This document shows positions 10,858 to 24,556 of a DNA stretch of 64,000 bases, piece after piece. Under the pieces are notes generated by a model. It was not told the DNA's origin. It made no database searches and worked only from the letters and a program-made list of their open reading frames with translations. The stretch spans positions 12,875,654-12,939,653 of the forward strand of contig JAJEKV010000025.1 in the NCBI GenBank assembly GCA_021234155.1, in the 5' to 3' direction. The DNA is from Isoetes taiwanensis (Eukaryota; Streptophyta; Lycopodiopsida; Isoetales; Isoetaceae). The translations under genes and the position numbers were made by a program. Numbering within the stretch: position 1 is the first letter of the stretch; every line of letters begins with the position of its first letter.

Positions 10858-12776
10858 TGCATTCGACACCCTTCCTCTTCCCTTTGCTTTTTGCTCTATC
10901 CCGAATTTCCCTTTTTCCTCATTTCTATATACACACTTTCCTTTTTGCTTTTCCTTTTTTTCCGCAGTTTTCCTACACGTCTTCTTTTTTCCTTCTCCAT
11001 TTTGTTTCCTTTTTTTACCCACTTCTCCCTTCTTTTCCCCCTTTTCCCTTTTCCTTGTTGCCTTTGTTTTTTTTTTACGGACTTTTTCCCTGCCCTTTCA
11101 TCCTTTTCCCACCCTTCCCATTTTTCCCTTTCCTTTTTCCCTCCTTTTTTCTTTTCCTTTTCACTTTCCCTTTTCCCATGCACTTTTTTCGTTCCATTTT
11201 CCCCACCTTTTCATGTGCCCTTTTCTTCTTTTCCCCATCCTCTTCCTCTTTATCCTTTGCCCTTCCTGCTTCTCTTTTTCCATTTCCCTCTCCTCTTTTC
11301 TTCGTGCCCATTTTCCCTTCCCTTCCCCCCTTTCCGCCTTCGTTTTCATTTTTCATTTCACTTCCTTTTTCATTCATGCCCCTTTTCCCTTTCCTTTCCC
11401 CCTTCTTTTTCATTTTTTCTTTTCTTCTGCCTCTTTCCATTCCTTTTCTCTACCCTTTTTTGCCTCTTTTCCTCCTTTCCGCACCCTCTCTCCCTTTTCC
11501 ACTTTCCCTTTCCTCTTTTTTCCTTTTCTTTTTTTTTTTTCTTTTCTTTTCCATGCTCTTTTTCCCCTTTCCTGCTTTCTTTCCCTCTTCCTTTTTTTTT
11601 TTTTTTTCGTGCCCCTTTCTCATTCCTCTTCCTCTTTTTTTCAATTCCTTGCTCCTCACCCTTCTCCCCCCTCCCTTTTCTCCTTTTTCCTTTTGGACCC
11701 TTTGCGTCTTTTTCTTTTCTCGGTCTTTTTCCCTTTCCCTTTTTCTGAGGGACTTTTTCCTTTTTGGTTTCCTCCTTTCCCGATCCTTTCATTCTTCCTC
11801 TTTTACTTGTGCCTTTTTTCTCTTTCCTTCACCCTTTCTCCCTTCCTTTCCTTTTCCCATGCCCTTCCCACGTTTTTTCTCTTTTCTTTTTTTCTAAACT
11901 CGTTTTCCTTTTTTTCCCCCGCCCTTTTGCTCTTCCCCCTTTTCTTTTTAAAACTTCCTTTTTCCCCTTTCTTGACCCTTTTTCTCTTCCCTTCTTTTTC
12001 ATGCCCTTTCGCCCCTTCCATTTTTTTTTTTTTTTTTTTTTTTTTTTGAAGGCATAGTTGGTGGGACTTGCACCCACCCACGTCTCCCACCCGATGGTAG
12101 CCAATGGGTTTTGAACCCTGGGTGGGGATCACCCCAATTCAAGGCCTTACCACTAGACCACCACCGCGATTGCCCCTTCCCTTTTCTCATTTCCCTCTTC
12201 CCTTTTTCTAATGCCCTTTTTCCAAGTTCTATTTTCTCCTTTGCCCCTCCATGTTTCTTTCTCCTGTCACTTTCCCTTTTTTCCCTTCTTCCCATCCATT
12301 TCTTGTTCTCCTTTTTCCCTGCCCTTTTCATCATTTTCCCAATATTTAACTCTTTTCCTTTTCTCGGTGCCCCTTTTCCCTTCTCTTTTCCTTTCCAATG
12401 CCATTTTTCCCTTCCATTTTCTTCTTTCCATACCCTTTCCCTTTTTCTCCTTTTTTCCCATGCTCTTTTTCCTTTTCCCTTTCCCATGTTCCTTTTTTTT
12501 CGTTCCTTTTCCCATTCTTCACCCTTTTTCCCACTCTTTCCCTTTTTTCTATGCTATTTCCCCTTCCCTTTTCCCCTTTTCCTCGTGCCCATTTCTCAGG
12601 TTCCCTTCCCCCCTCCCTTTTGATTTTTTCTTTCCCTTTCCCTTTTCCCATACATTTTTATCCCCACCTTTTTCCCTTTCTCATTTTCCCTATTCCCGTG
12701 CCTTTTTCCCCCTTCATGTTCTCTCTTTCCTCCTCCCTTTTCCTTTTCACCCCTTTTCCTTTACCCTTTCCCCATA
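10858..12776. repeat. 1.9-kb polypyrimidine (TTTTCCC) tract
   Basis: Almost pure T and C on the plus strand, built from TTTTCCC/TTTCCC phrases interrupted every few dozen bases by RTGCCC (for example near 11213, 11299, 11377, 11609, 11859, 12000, 12212, 12367, 12586). This looks like a degenerate minisatellite whose unit ends in A/GTGCCC. It gives long open frames on both strands (phenylalanine/serine-rich on plus, lysine/glycine/glutamate-rich on minus) that are composition artefacts. The strand bias would allow triplex formation, and the G-runs on the purine strand could form quadruplexes. A SINE interrupts it at 12020-12171. Confidence 0.85.
12020..12171 (-). mobile_element. tRNA-derived SINE with poly(A) tail and TSD
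   Basis: On the minus strand the element starts with an A-box-like TGGTCTAGTGGTAAG (12160-12146). A perfect B box GGTTCAAAACC follows (12117-12107), then a short body, then a poly(A) tail that appears as the T-run 12021-12047. The 9-bp GCCCCTTCC flanks it at 12011-12019 and 12172-12180, a target-site duplication inside the pyrimidine tract. RNA polymerase III promoter boxes, A tail and TSD together make the SINE call strong. Which tRNA it came from is not clear. Confidence 0.85.
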
Positions 12777-14473
12777 AGAGATCAAAACATGACCAATCAC
12801 GGTGGTAGGAAGTTGTCTTGAGAAAACTTGACCTTTTGATGCACCTAGATGATCTTAGCCATTCAAATTAGGGCTCGATGCACTCTGGACTTCTGTATAA
12901 CATTATAATATAAGAAGATACTATACTATCAACAAGAAAATAAAGATGATATGCTATACTCATCAACAAGAAAATGAAGCAAACACTTGCTATGACATAT
13001 TAATGTACCTAGTGTGGACATGAAAGAAATACATTTAAGGATAAACTCAAAGCACCTAAGGATAATCACTCAATTGGCTTAGAAATCTCGAGAGACCAAC
13101 GTGATCAGGCTACTAATTATCCACATTCAAAGTGATGCTAATGGTTCTATGCTACACCAAACAACAAGAAAATGAAGCTAGCACTTGCTATGACATAAGG
13201 CTTATGAACTTGAAGATATTAATATGAACTTGCATTTTTATTCAAGAAAGGAAAAAAGATATTGTATAAAGTTTTAAATCACACCCTATTGTTTTATTAC
13301 ATAAATTGTTTTTATGCTTTGGGTTTTGTGTATAATATTGAATTTAGTATGTATTTGTAGCATCTTAGATATGGTACTTCCTATCTATCTACTACAAGCA
13401 AATGACTCTACTACAATCAAATCACTACAAGCAAATGACTGCAGACCATTGCTTAAACCATTGCAAACCATTTCTTAAACCATTTGCAAACCATTGCTTA
13501 AACCATTGCAAATTATTGCTTAAACCATTGCAAATAAATGAATGAACTAAACCATTGCCCACTGTTACCATTAAATTAGGGACAACCTAAAATGGCATCA
13601 ATGCATATAAGAGCCTCACGAGAAGCAATCTTATGCTTAGTTGTAATCTTACACATAATAGATACCTAATTCTAAAAATAAAGAGAGCAAAGCAAAAGCA
13701 GATTATTAGATCAACTAGAAGGGACTTTGAATTAAGCAAGATTTATTGTGACTTTAGATTAAACCATGAGATTAAACACTGAAAGGCAAGAAAATGGTAT
13801 AGACTTGAATATGCTACATTTTAGATATCAACTTTACTTACTGGTGACTTTAGACTAAACCTCAAGAAAATGGTACTATAATTGACCTCAAAAGGCAAGA
13901 GAATGGTGTAAACATGAATACACTACATTAAAACAAACATTAAGAGTGTGACATAGGTCTGATTCACGTGGAAAACAAACTCTACATTATAGGTACTTGT
14001 ATTAATCATTATGTCAAAACAAGGATCTCTTTAACTAAATCGGAGAACTTCAGGACATGCTTGTATGCAACTAAAGTATGCTGAACCATATCTATTTCAG
14101 TCTGAATCAAAGCATAAAAAAGCAATTATGAGAAGAAATGTAAGCAGTGCATTTAACACAACGTCTTTGCTCCACTTGCAAATTATCTCTATAGTCGATC
14201 TTCAATGACCCCTTCAAGCTATCTGTAACAACCAAAGATCATAATGATTAACTAGACCACTTTCGGTTACATGTATCAATAAAATTACTTACTTGCACTA
14301 TCTCGGTAGAGTGTTGTATATATACTTTTTACCAACACGTTATCCATTGCAACCTCCATCTTCTCATTGTCTCTACTCCACCGTGAGTGATACCAAGCAT
14401 CCTTATGTCTTTTCTTCTTTTAGTGTCTCTCTCTCAATATTGAAGTTAATGACATCTCCGGAGTAGATGTCAA
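12777..14473. other. No gene; small tandem array at 13441-13560
   Basis: No domain-bearing frame was seen. Within it, 13441-13560 repeats a roughly 20-base phrase 'ACCATTGCTTAAACCATTGC' about five times with small changes. Confidence 0.55.
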
Positions 14474-15917
14474 TCATTTCTCAAGCTTAGTAGCAATTCT
14501 TCTATAAAACCATTGTGCCATTTGTTGCAAAAGAACTAGACATAGTTTTTCCACCACCATGCGATGTAAATCTAAAGTAGGCATGCTTAGCTTGTTTGTG
14601 GGACTTCTCCATGCCTTGAGTGTTCCAGATGCCCAAGCTTCCATATTCTTTTTGAAAACCACGGCCCATGTGCATATAAGATATGCATATAATGTGTGAG
14701 TTCTCCCCTCACCCCATGCTGCTATAAATGCTCTTGTAAACTCAAGGGTAGCAGTTCTAAAATCAGCCTTGTCTTGATCAGTAAGAACGTTTTTCGCGAT
14801 CATAAGTTTGAACACGAGAATTAAGCTTTCCATGCTATTGTTTTCTTTTCAAATGCTCTTCCATTGTCTCTGCATGCGATCATCTTCGCTTGTAGAAGAT
14901 CTTTATAGCATTCCCATTTGCCTTTTGCACGGGGTTTTAAACTTCGGAAGGAATCTTCTTGCTTTAACACCTCCAATCGAGGGTTTAGATGGCATGCTTT
15001 TTCTTTTTGGATCTTCCACAACTTTGTAATTTCTGCCATGGAGACCCATATCGGGATAATCTTTTGCTTCAATTCTTGCCAAAGTAACATCTCTATTAGG
15101 TTTTGGTTTCTTGCGCCATGCAAACAATATCTTGAGATAGACCATCTTATCAATGATCCTTAAGAAGGCGTGCAAAGTACATATATGCACACGGTGCAAA
15201 TCGATTTACCACAATGGGATCCAATAATGTAATGTCGAGAAGGCAGCAAACATTGATCACAATCAAGTGTACTTCTTTTTGAATATGCTTGGGAACCAAC
15301 AATCTGAATCTTTTTCTATGTGCTACATAATCACAATATGGACAAGATTGAGTTGTCTTCCGCACCGGTGCTTCATGTTGTACATACATTTAATGGTCTT
15401 CAAATCAGCGACTAGATGCCATTCAATCTCATAATTTCCATAGTCTACTACATTTAGCTTCTCACCATTATTGTGCCTGCCAAATCAGATCAGGAATAGG
15501 TGTTTGTTCAAACACAAATCTTAAGGTACTATGACTTTCCTTGGTCACTTGAAAATACCGATCCACCAAATATGATCTTCTGATTGGGTGAGAGAAATTT
15601 TCCTTTGTCTTGACAACCTTAAGAACTCTATTCATTAAAGTAATAGAGACTCTTTCATACTTCTCCCCTTTGACCATTTCCATCTCATCTAATTTCAAAA
15701 CAACAATGAGTTTGCTGTCACATTCTTCAACCGTCATGTCATAGAATTTCACCATCAACCGTAGAACACTCTCAACATCAACCCAAAGATTATTTGATTC
15801 GCCTAAAAGTAAAAGCATTACAGGTCTGCGATGGTTTCTTGCCTTTTGTACCACCTCCAAATTTTGTTCCAAATCATCTAGCTTGATAGATGCATCAATG
15901 TGAGTCATCTCTCCCAA
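14474..15917 (-). pseudogene. Transposon-like family R1, decayed ORF (copy b)
   Basis: Minus-strand frames follow one another: 15917-15468 (SNNLWVDVESVLRLMVKFYD, KLDEMEMVKGEKYERVSI), 15389-15150 (a CPYCDYVA knuckle, then LLDPIVVNRFAPC), 15199-14903 (HICTLHAFLRIIDKMVYLKI), 15153-14821 and 14833-14474 (RTHTLYAYLICTWAVVFKK). The order suggests one polypeptide of roughly 450 residues broken by frameshifts. The first frame is homologous to copy a at 4.7-5.5 kb. The 'CTLHA-LRI-DK' and 'TLYAYL' phrases remind me of transposase-derived proteins with a DUF7869-type architecture in seed-free plants and invertebrates, but I cannot confirm it. Catalytic residues are not assigned. Confidence 0.5.
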
Positions 15918-16610
15918 GTACTTACTTACTTTGAAAGTTTCTATAAGAACGACATGACCATACCTTTGATAATTTTAGGCAACAAAATATTTTTCACACT
16001 CATCCTTGACATGCATGACTTCAATGCCTTGAATAATCGCGAACGTAAGCTCTTTTTGCTCACTTTTAAGCATCATCACAAAGGGACTGAAAGTCATCAA
16101 CTCTTATTCTTTACTTATTTAAATCCAATAACATGTTGGGATAGTGCTTGCCTCATTAACTTAGTCCTCTGCATAAGCATGAATATAATTTAGAGTGAAG
16201 AGATATAGATCTTCATCATGCTTGCTATTACTGGAGCTGCATATTAACTAATTTGACACAAGAGGCAAGCCAATGCAAAGTTATTACAACACATTTAACT
16301 ATGGGCTGAGATGGATTGGACATTGACAAAATAGATAAAACAAATCTAAAAACGTGAGACACATTGTGGCTTCTCCGGCCTCTCCCCCGGAACTCTCTGA
16401 TTGTTGGGTCAATCCTGCCCGGCACAACAGGAGTTGTTTGTTGTCGGCGGGGCATAGGCTGTAGCCTACGTTGGACGGGGGTGGCATGGAGCATCTTGGG
16501 GGTGCAGTAGCAGATGGCCCTAGTTGACACCTTGCAGACTCTTGGGCAGGTGGGACTGCCGTGGCAGGTATAGTGGTCTCTCCTTCCTGAAGCCGGGAGC
16601 TTAGCTCCTA

Positions 16611-17290
16611 CTAAAATTGTTGCTGCCTTGTCAATTCATGCATGCACCGCTGCAATTGCTCATGAGCCTCTGCATTGAGGTCCCTGGCTTGTTCAGCAAT
16701 GGCTGCCCTCAACTCCTGCATCTTCCGATCTCGAGCTGCAGCGCTATGCTCCAGATTCTGCAAGCGAGAGTCCAGCATAGGGTTCATTGCAGATGAGGCC
16801 ACTTCTTGTGTCTCAACCCTAGTTTGAAGGGCTCTCAATTGTGACTGGCTCTCTTCAAAAGCGACCTGGACTTTTCACATCACAGTAGCAGCCTCCTCAG
16901 CCTCTGATTGAAGGCGGGAGATGGTTGCCATTGTCTCTTGCTCAACACGTTGCTTGTCCTGTGTCATGGTTTCAATGGCGGTGGGCCGAGGGGAATCCAT
17001 CGGGCCCATGTGTCGACCAAGACTCTTCTTGTCCTTACCCTTCGGAATGCACTAGGCGAATGTCATCTTCTAGGTGTTGTATGCGGGTCTCCATGTTGGA
17101 AACACGTTGTTTTTCAGTAGCCAGCTGCCTCTTGAGCAATTTGGGTGTGGAGGCCTGCATTTCCTCTGCCAAGCAAGCAATTCGAGCTTTGTTGCCCTCT
17201 GCCATTGCTTGAACCTGTTTCCAGTGTCCTCAACTGCTTGGTTTGGTGGTGGTGAAGCCCGAATATGGCTTGCCACTAGGCTAGAGTATC
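16611..17290 (-). pseudogene. Decayed coiled-coil ORF, gag-like or host
   Basis: Read from about 17210 down to 16611 with frame changes, the minus strand gives heptad-rich sequence: KLLKRQLATEKQRVSNMETR, then QRVEQETMATISRLQSEAEE, then LQTRVETQEV and RDRKMQELRAAIAEQARDLN. Stops interrupt it near 16875 and at its end (16610). Long coiled coils rich in Q, E and R occur in plant retroelement gag proteins and in ordinary structural proteins. No zinc knuckle follows, so the class stays open. It lies upstream, in the same orientation, of R1 copy b. Confidence 0.45.
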
Positions 17291-18163
17291 TGTCATATGT
17301 CTATTTGTTGCACGAGACTTTGCCTGCGCTTCTCTTTTCAGTATGCACCTATCAATTTTGCCGTTAATGCGTTCAAGTGCGATTGGGGATGGCATCTATG
17401 TACTCTCTAGTAGAAGTTTTCTTGCCATGTATGCGGTGCTGAGGTAGAGGGGACTGTGTATCGCCACCATCCACATGCATATCTTTGGGGTTGGATGAAG
17501 GGGCCAGGCTCGTCAGACTCTTTCTATCACCGAGTTGCCATGAATAGGGTGTCACCCTCTGGGGCGGCTTTTCACGAAAGCCTCCAAGCACTTTGATCAC
17601 GCATAACCTTTGTCCTTCTACGGCGCCCGTCCTCGAAAGCTTCCGGTTATTGTCGGCGGTGGAGCTTCCATGTGCAAGAAGTAAGTGCGGGGCTCTTTCA
17701 CTTCTGAGACACACAATGCCCGAAGTGTTCAAGTGCATAAAGCAAGCGCAGCCTCAAGTGCAACCTCACGCCACCTTTACAGATGCTTGTTTGAAATGAA
17801 AATAAGCAATGGTTTTTCCCCTTCTGAGGCTGTCTGCAAAGGCTTCAAGATGTAAATGCTTTAATCCAAGGTGATTGGATGGTATCACACCTCTCTGAAT
17901 CCCTGCTTAAAATCGGGTTGCAAAAACTTGTTGTTTTTCTCCTCTCTCGGATCTCAAGCAAATGTATACAAAACCAAATGTCTTTAGAATCATCCGCGAA
18001 CAAGCATTCTAATGATATGCATTGCTGCCAAAAGCAGTGCAGATCAATATATATGAAGAAAAAGTATATAGTCTTTGAAAAATGGAACAATAGAAACCCT
18101 AAATCCACACTAAAACCCTGTTGTTTTAAAATACTCAAATCTGTCCAAACATCAATATAAAAT
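17291..18163. other. No gene recognised
   Basis: A few open frames up to 121 residues occur on the minus strand (17373-17738), without a recognisable motif. They may be the upstream part of the coiled-coil ORF. Confidence 0.4.
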
Positions 18164-18850
18164 ATCTTTGAAATAACTCACTAGAGCTTTCCAAAGATAT
18201 AAATTTTGTGAGAAACCGAGTCCAAGAGAAATAGATATGAACAAAATGTAATATGAACCACAAAGTGGTGGTGCAGCTGTAAATGCGTGTTTTTGCTATG
18301 GAAACACCATTCACACACATGCAAATCACATACTTTCAGAAAGATCTCTGAGGGAGCTTTCAAACGTGATAAACTTCAGCTTTGAAACGAGAGTTAAAAT
18401 TAGCCAAATATGATAAAAAATATGTGGACAATACCACAAGCACTTCCAGGGTTTTTTGTGCCCCCGATTTGCAGCGAAAATCGAAGTTTTGCTGAGGAAA
18501 TAATATTAAAAATATATACAAATTATATACCAATAGAAAGAAATTTTGAGATGACTTTCCAACGTAATAAATTTCAGGCTGAACGGAGTTCTTGATCTCC
18601 GATATATGATCAAAGTGGGCAGCCCCACCAACACTTTAGTTTTTTTGGGGCCCCAATTTGCAGCCCGAAAATCTGTGTTTCTGATGTAAAATAATTAGTG
18701 AAACATATGCAAATCACATACCGACATAAAGAACTCTGAGATGGCTTTCCAACGCAACAAATTTCTACCTGAAACGGACTTTTCAGATCTCGGCTATGAC
18801 TAAAACATGTGACCGCTTTTAGAGCTCCTTTAGGGTTTTAGAAGGATCTT
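18164..18850. repeat. Satellite-like tandem array, about 170-200 bp unit
   Basis: The phrase 'GAG.(T)GGCTTTCCAACG...AAATTTC...CTGAAACGGA' recurs near 18186, 18355, 18555 and 18746, giving periods of about 169, 200 and 191 bases. Other shared blocks follow in order, such as TTTGCAGC.GAAAATC and GCAAATCACATAC. Units are clearly diverged. Such arrays occur as satellites and inside LTRs or 3' regions of plant retroelements; nothing here decides which. Confidence 0.65.
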
Positions 18851-19540
18851 GTCTTAGAAAGGAACAATATTGTGGAGAGCGAAGTTACACACTATGTGCA
18901 TATAATATTTGCCTACGGGCCTTGGTTTTGCGATAGCTTATAAGGCATGGAAAAATCATATCGCGAAACCAAGATGGCCTTTAATAGGAAGGCTCAACGT
19001 GGTAGCAGTAATTTTTTTGCCAATCCAATCTATTGGTCCAAATTGGGCAATGGTTCTATAGAGGAGTGCTAGCAAGGCATGAGGAGAATGTGGCAAGTCG
19101 TGCCTTGCTAATTTTGCATGATGCAATGGTAGTTGCTATGAAGAAACGATGACAACGTTGATTGGTCAATCGAAAGTGGCGAAAAATAAATAAAAATGAG
19201 TGAAGAAGCAAGAGACAAAGAATTGGAAGCAGGTATTTTAGTTTATTGTCTTGGAGGTGGATCACCTACGTCAAAAAGGAGCTGCAGTCTCTGAAAAGGT
19301 TCAACAGTGGGTAGATTGAGTTCATATTGGTGATGAGCGCCTTCTGGAGATGGTGACACAAGCTGATGGCAATGACCTACATGTGGAGCTTAGGATGCCA
19401 CCTACTAGATATCTAGTGCCTTTTTTCTGATCCTATGGCTTTGTTTTCAATGTCATGTTTTTTGTTTCTCGACTATGTATCTGAATCTCCATAACTTATG
19501 ATGTTAACTCTTTGAGCAGTTAGTTTTTCTGATGTAAAAC

Positions 19541-19682
19541 GGCTACTTGTAAATATGTCCAAGTGACAGATCCTTTTTAAAAACATATAATATAATATCT
19601 ACTTTCATATAGGCCTCTTGTAAATACGTCCAAGTGATGGATCCTTTTTGGGAACATATAATATAATATCTACTTTCATACA
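19541..19682. repeat. Tandem duplication, 71-bp unit
   Basis: Two units, 19541-19611 and 19612-19682, share CTTGTAAATA-GTCCAAGTGA and a common ACATATAATATAATATCTAC tail, with a handful of substitutions. Confidence 0.75.
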
Positions 19683-20000
19683 TGCTGTGTGAGAGTTCTT
19701 CTTTTTATTTGCTTTATGCAGTCTATTCTTCAATATTTAAGTATGTGGCTACAAGCATGCCATGTAATGTTCAAAACAGTTCAATGTTAAATAATGCTTA
19801 AGCATGCAATGTTTAAGTAGTCTAACACTTAAGTAGTTCAATGTTCGAGCAATCTTTATAAGTAGACTGCTTTTAGTTTAAAGAAGGCCTATCATCTTTC
19901 TTAGATTGTTCATGATTTTGTGTCTTCCTTTCAAGTTATATTGCATGACAATAGTATAGCTAATTCTTTTTGCCAGTATTCTTGTTGTTGTGTAATTGTA

Positions 20001-20171
20001 GCCCGATTTTCTGATTATTAATGAACTTGCATTGCTCAAAAATACCATCCATTTTTTGTGCCCGAGTTTCTAATTGTTAATGAACTTGCATTGCTCAAAA
20101 ATACCATCTGTTTTTGGCGCCCGAGTTTCTAATTATTAATGAACTTGCATTGCTCAAAAATACCATCTGTT
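20001..20171. repeat. Tandem triplication, about 60-bp unit
   Basis: Three units share GAACTTGCATTGCTCAAAAA (near 20023, 20082 and 20141) and a preceding GCCCGA(G)TTTCTAATT block. Substitutions are few, so the expansion looks recent. Confidence 0.8.
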
Positions 20172-21346
<1,175 letters not shown>

Positions 21347-21352
21347 TAGATT

Positions 21353-21640
<288 letters not shown>

Positions 21641-24440
21641 TAGAAATAATTTGTATTATTATGTCAATTGAGACCATCAGGTCTACGTGACATCTGAGGT
21701 CCATTACATCATCAAAATAGAAATCATCCTGGTGCTCCCCGAAAATGGAGCATCTCCATGCTCGGATCTCTCTAACTCATCATCAACTTCTCCAAGTAAG
21801 TCATTTAAGTCTTTTTATATGTGATTCTCTTTTGTTGAAGCATTTCAATCAAATAATTTCCAATGGCTTTTAGTCGAAGCTCAAAGAAATGAGCTAAGGA
21901 TCCCCAGACACGTTCCATACCTTTTGCCGGATGTTCTCGATAGGGTCAAGGCAATTTGAAATTGCATGTTCTTCATCTTCTATCTCATCTAGACCACAAA
22001 TCTTACAAAATCTCTGATTTCTTGGTATGTTTTTCCATCTACCTACCTCGACCTTAAGATGATCACGAGCTCAATCTCATTCTACATATCGTGTGTCTCA
22101 TTTTAATCGATATGTTTTCTACCAAGTAACCCCCCCCTATCGGCATTGGATTCATTTGATTTCTATAATCATCCATTTTGTTCCTCCCTTATCCCACATT
22201 TTCTTAGAACATATTTGTGGTCACCCACTCTCTAATTGTTTTTTGGATCAAAATCGTCCATTTTCATGCCCCATTTCTCAAGCCACTTGTGAAGGTCGAA
22301 GATACCAAAATTTTACATGAACTCTCTAACATAGCAAGCTTTGGGTTTTGTCATCTTCCATTTCTAAACTTTTTTTTCAAGTAAGTCGAGTTCTGCAGAG
22401 GGCTTCACCTTCTAAGGGCAACCTATTACATTCTACCAACATCATTTCATACGGTGTTTGAACCTTTACCCCTAATTCAAGTCGTGAAAAACTTTTTCTC
22501 AGATTTTCTCTATTTTTCTTCCAAAGTTCCATAGGCAATCCAGCCCCCAAGTTTCACATCCGATAAAGACTACAGTTTGTAATGAGAGTTTTGTACAACA
22601 TCTTTTTTCAGCCCTAAATGCCATATATCAGCCTTCTTACATTTCTTCGCATTGCAAAATATGCCTCAGAATCCAGCTTGGTTCTCTCTCTATGGTTTTT
22701 CCCCATCCGAAGTGTTTGTCAATAATCAGCCCTAAGTATTTGTATGCCTCTCAAATCTCAACTCTCTCGCCTTTGAAAAAGAACTCATACTCGTTGTCTT
22801 TATTGTGCCAAATATCATGACTTTGGTTTTCCCTAAATTGACCTGCATCCCCGTGTTATCACAAAACGTGGCCAACGATTTAAATGCATCTCAGATCCCT
22901 TCTTTATTTCCGGACAACAATATCACATCATCCGCATAAAGTAATAAAGAAATTACATACCCCGCTATATGCCAATTCGGGTCCACCATGATCTGCTATC
23001 CACTCTTCGAACCGGCTATGAACAAACCAAATAAGGTTGAGACAAGGGACATCCTTGTTTCACACCAATGTTACTTTCTACCACATCATTGCATTCTTTG
23101 GTAAGAGGGAACGACAGTTGAACAAGAACTTTCTCATATAATACTCTTACTGCATTTTTTAAATTCTCTGGTATACCGATATAATCCATTCTGGACCACA
23201 AATTTTTTCTCAATACCATATCAAACGCTTTGGAGAAGTCTACAAACCCAGCAAATATTGGCGTCTTTTTCCCTTTTATGGAATCCATTAATGCTCGTAA
23301 GGTGACTAAATGATCAGTTGTGCCCCTATTAGGCCTGAATCATGCCTGCCCTTTGGCTTGAACTTCATTCTTTTCTGCCCATGTGCTGATTTTCTGTTCC
23401 AAAATGGTCGCAAACAATTTCGACATAAGGCTACTGACCATGATCATCCTGTAATTACTGGCATTTTTCTCATCTCCTGTCTTATGAATGGGAATAACCC
23501 TGTTCAGCTGCCAGGACTCAGGAAAACCTTCTACAAGGGCTGCATTATACATCCTTGTAAGTTGTTCTATCACCTTATCTCCTGCCCACTTGATCATTTC
23601 TGCCACCAAGCCTGTTGTATCTGCTGCCTTACCATTCGAGAGCTTTGAGAGACCCTTTACTACATCATCACTGGTTATTTCTATAGTTTCTTCTCCTTTG
23701 ATTGCTGAATTTTCAATTCCAGGGATATGGTAGAGCTTATATACCTGCTGAATAAGATCCACGGTTCTCAACTTCAGAGTCTCGGCCTTCTTCGATTTGA
23801 GATTGCTCCAGAATTTTTTTAGGTTGACCAATAGATCTTTGACTAAATTTTCATGCCTGCTGATCAGAAATGCCCTTTTTTTCCTTCTAATCAGACTCAC
23901 ATATTCTTTTCTCACTAGTGCCTTAACATCCGGGCTTGCGGTTTGAACAGCTCTCTTTTTTGTTTTACATTCTTTCGTCCGAACCATTGATTACACCCAG
24001 ACCCTTTCTTCTACGATGTGACATGAAGCAAGATTCATTTGCATCGGTATCGATCTCGCCAATTGCTTGTTTATTGCCATCGCCCCACTTGGCCAAGAGG
24101 CCTGGCCCATTTTCTCCTCGCAAAGTTTCTTATAAGACTCTGCTTTCCTTGCGTTCGTAAAGATCCGTTTTAGACTGTTTATGTTTTCCGGCCCTTGCCT
24201 CTAAACTTGTCCTTATTGTGATATCTGAGGAACGTGATCCGATTCGGTCCTAGGATCTCCAACTTCGCATTTCCAACATCTTTTCAACAAAATGTGCTTC
24301 GCTAAAAACAAAATCAACCACACTCTTTCCCCGCGGGTGCATCCGCCTCATCCCCTCGATATTTACCGCTCCATTGTACACAAAGCAATTGTAGTCCCAC
24401 AACATGCTTAGTAAATGCTTTCCCATTGCTTACCCTATAA
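21641..24440 (-). mobile_element. Non-L1 LINE: partial endonuclease, RT, CCHC (LINE B)
   Basis: Minus-strand order: the end of an APE-type endonuclease (about 24430-24240; LLSMLWDYNCFVYNGA, then HPRGKSVVDFVFSEAHFVEK), a linker, the RT (fingers RVIPIHKTGDEKNASNYRMI, palm GFVDFSKAFDMVLRKNLW, VKQGCPLS, catalytic LLYADDVILL near 22930), then a CCHC knuckle CKICGLDEIEDEEHAISNC near 22010-21950, and a 3' UTR ending at the GA tract. The 5' end is cut inside the endonuclease at the TA/GA microsatellite. Several frameshifts. Close relative of LINE C. Confidence 0.85.
23016..23987 (-). pseudogene. LINE B reverse transcriptase fingers and palm
   Basis: Two frames: 23340-23987 (215 residues; the linker plus RT motifs up to ILEQKISTWAEKNEVQAKGQ) and 23016-23288 (VDFSKAFDMVLRKNLW to VKQGCPLSQPYL). 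They are separated by a short frame break where the QA.F.P motif is expected. In the first frame GKAADTTGLVAEM corresponds to the conserved 'GKA-G-DG' motif, here with T-T in place of the usual P-D. The catalytic YADD lies downstream, outside these frames, near 22930. Confidence 0.75.
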
Positions 24441-24446
24441 ATCCAT

Positions 24447-24449
<3 letters not shown>

Positions 24450-24527
<78 letters not shown>

Positions 24528-24556
24528 TATATAGATATATAGAGAGAGAGAGAGAG

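Noticed and set aside
10834-12808. Long open frames (up to 346 codons) on both strands
   Set aside because: They follow from a TTTTCCC-rich tract in which stop codons are rare. Products are runs of F, S, P and L or of K, E, G and R with no domain, and they overlap in several frames.
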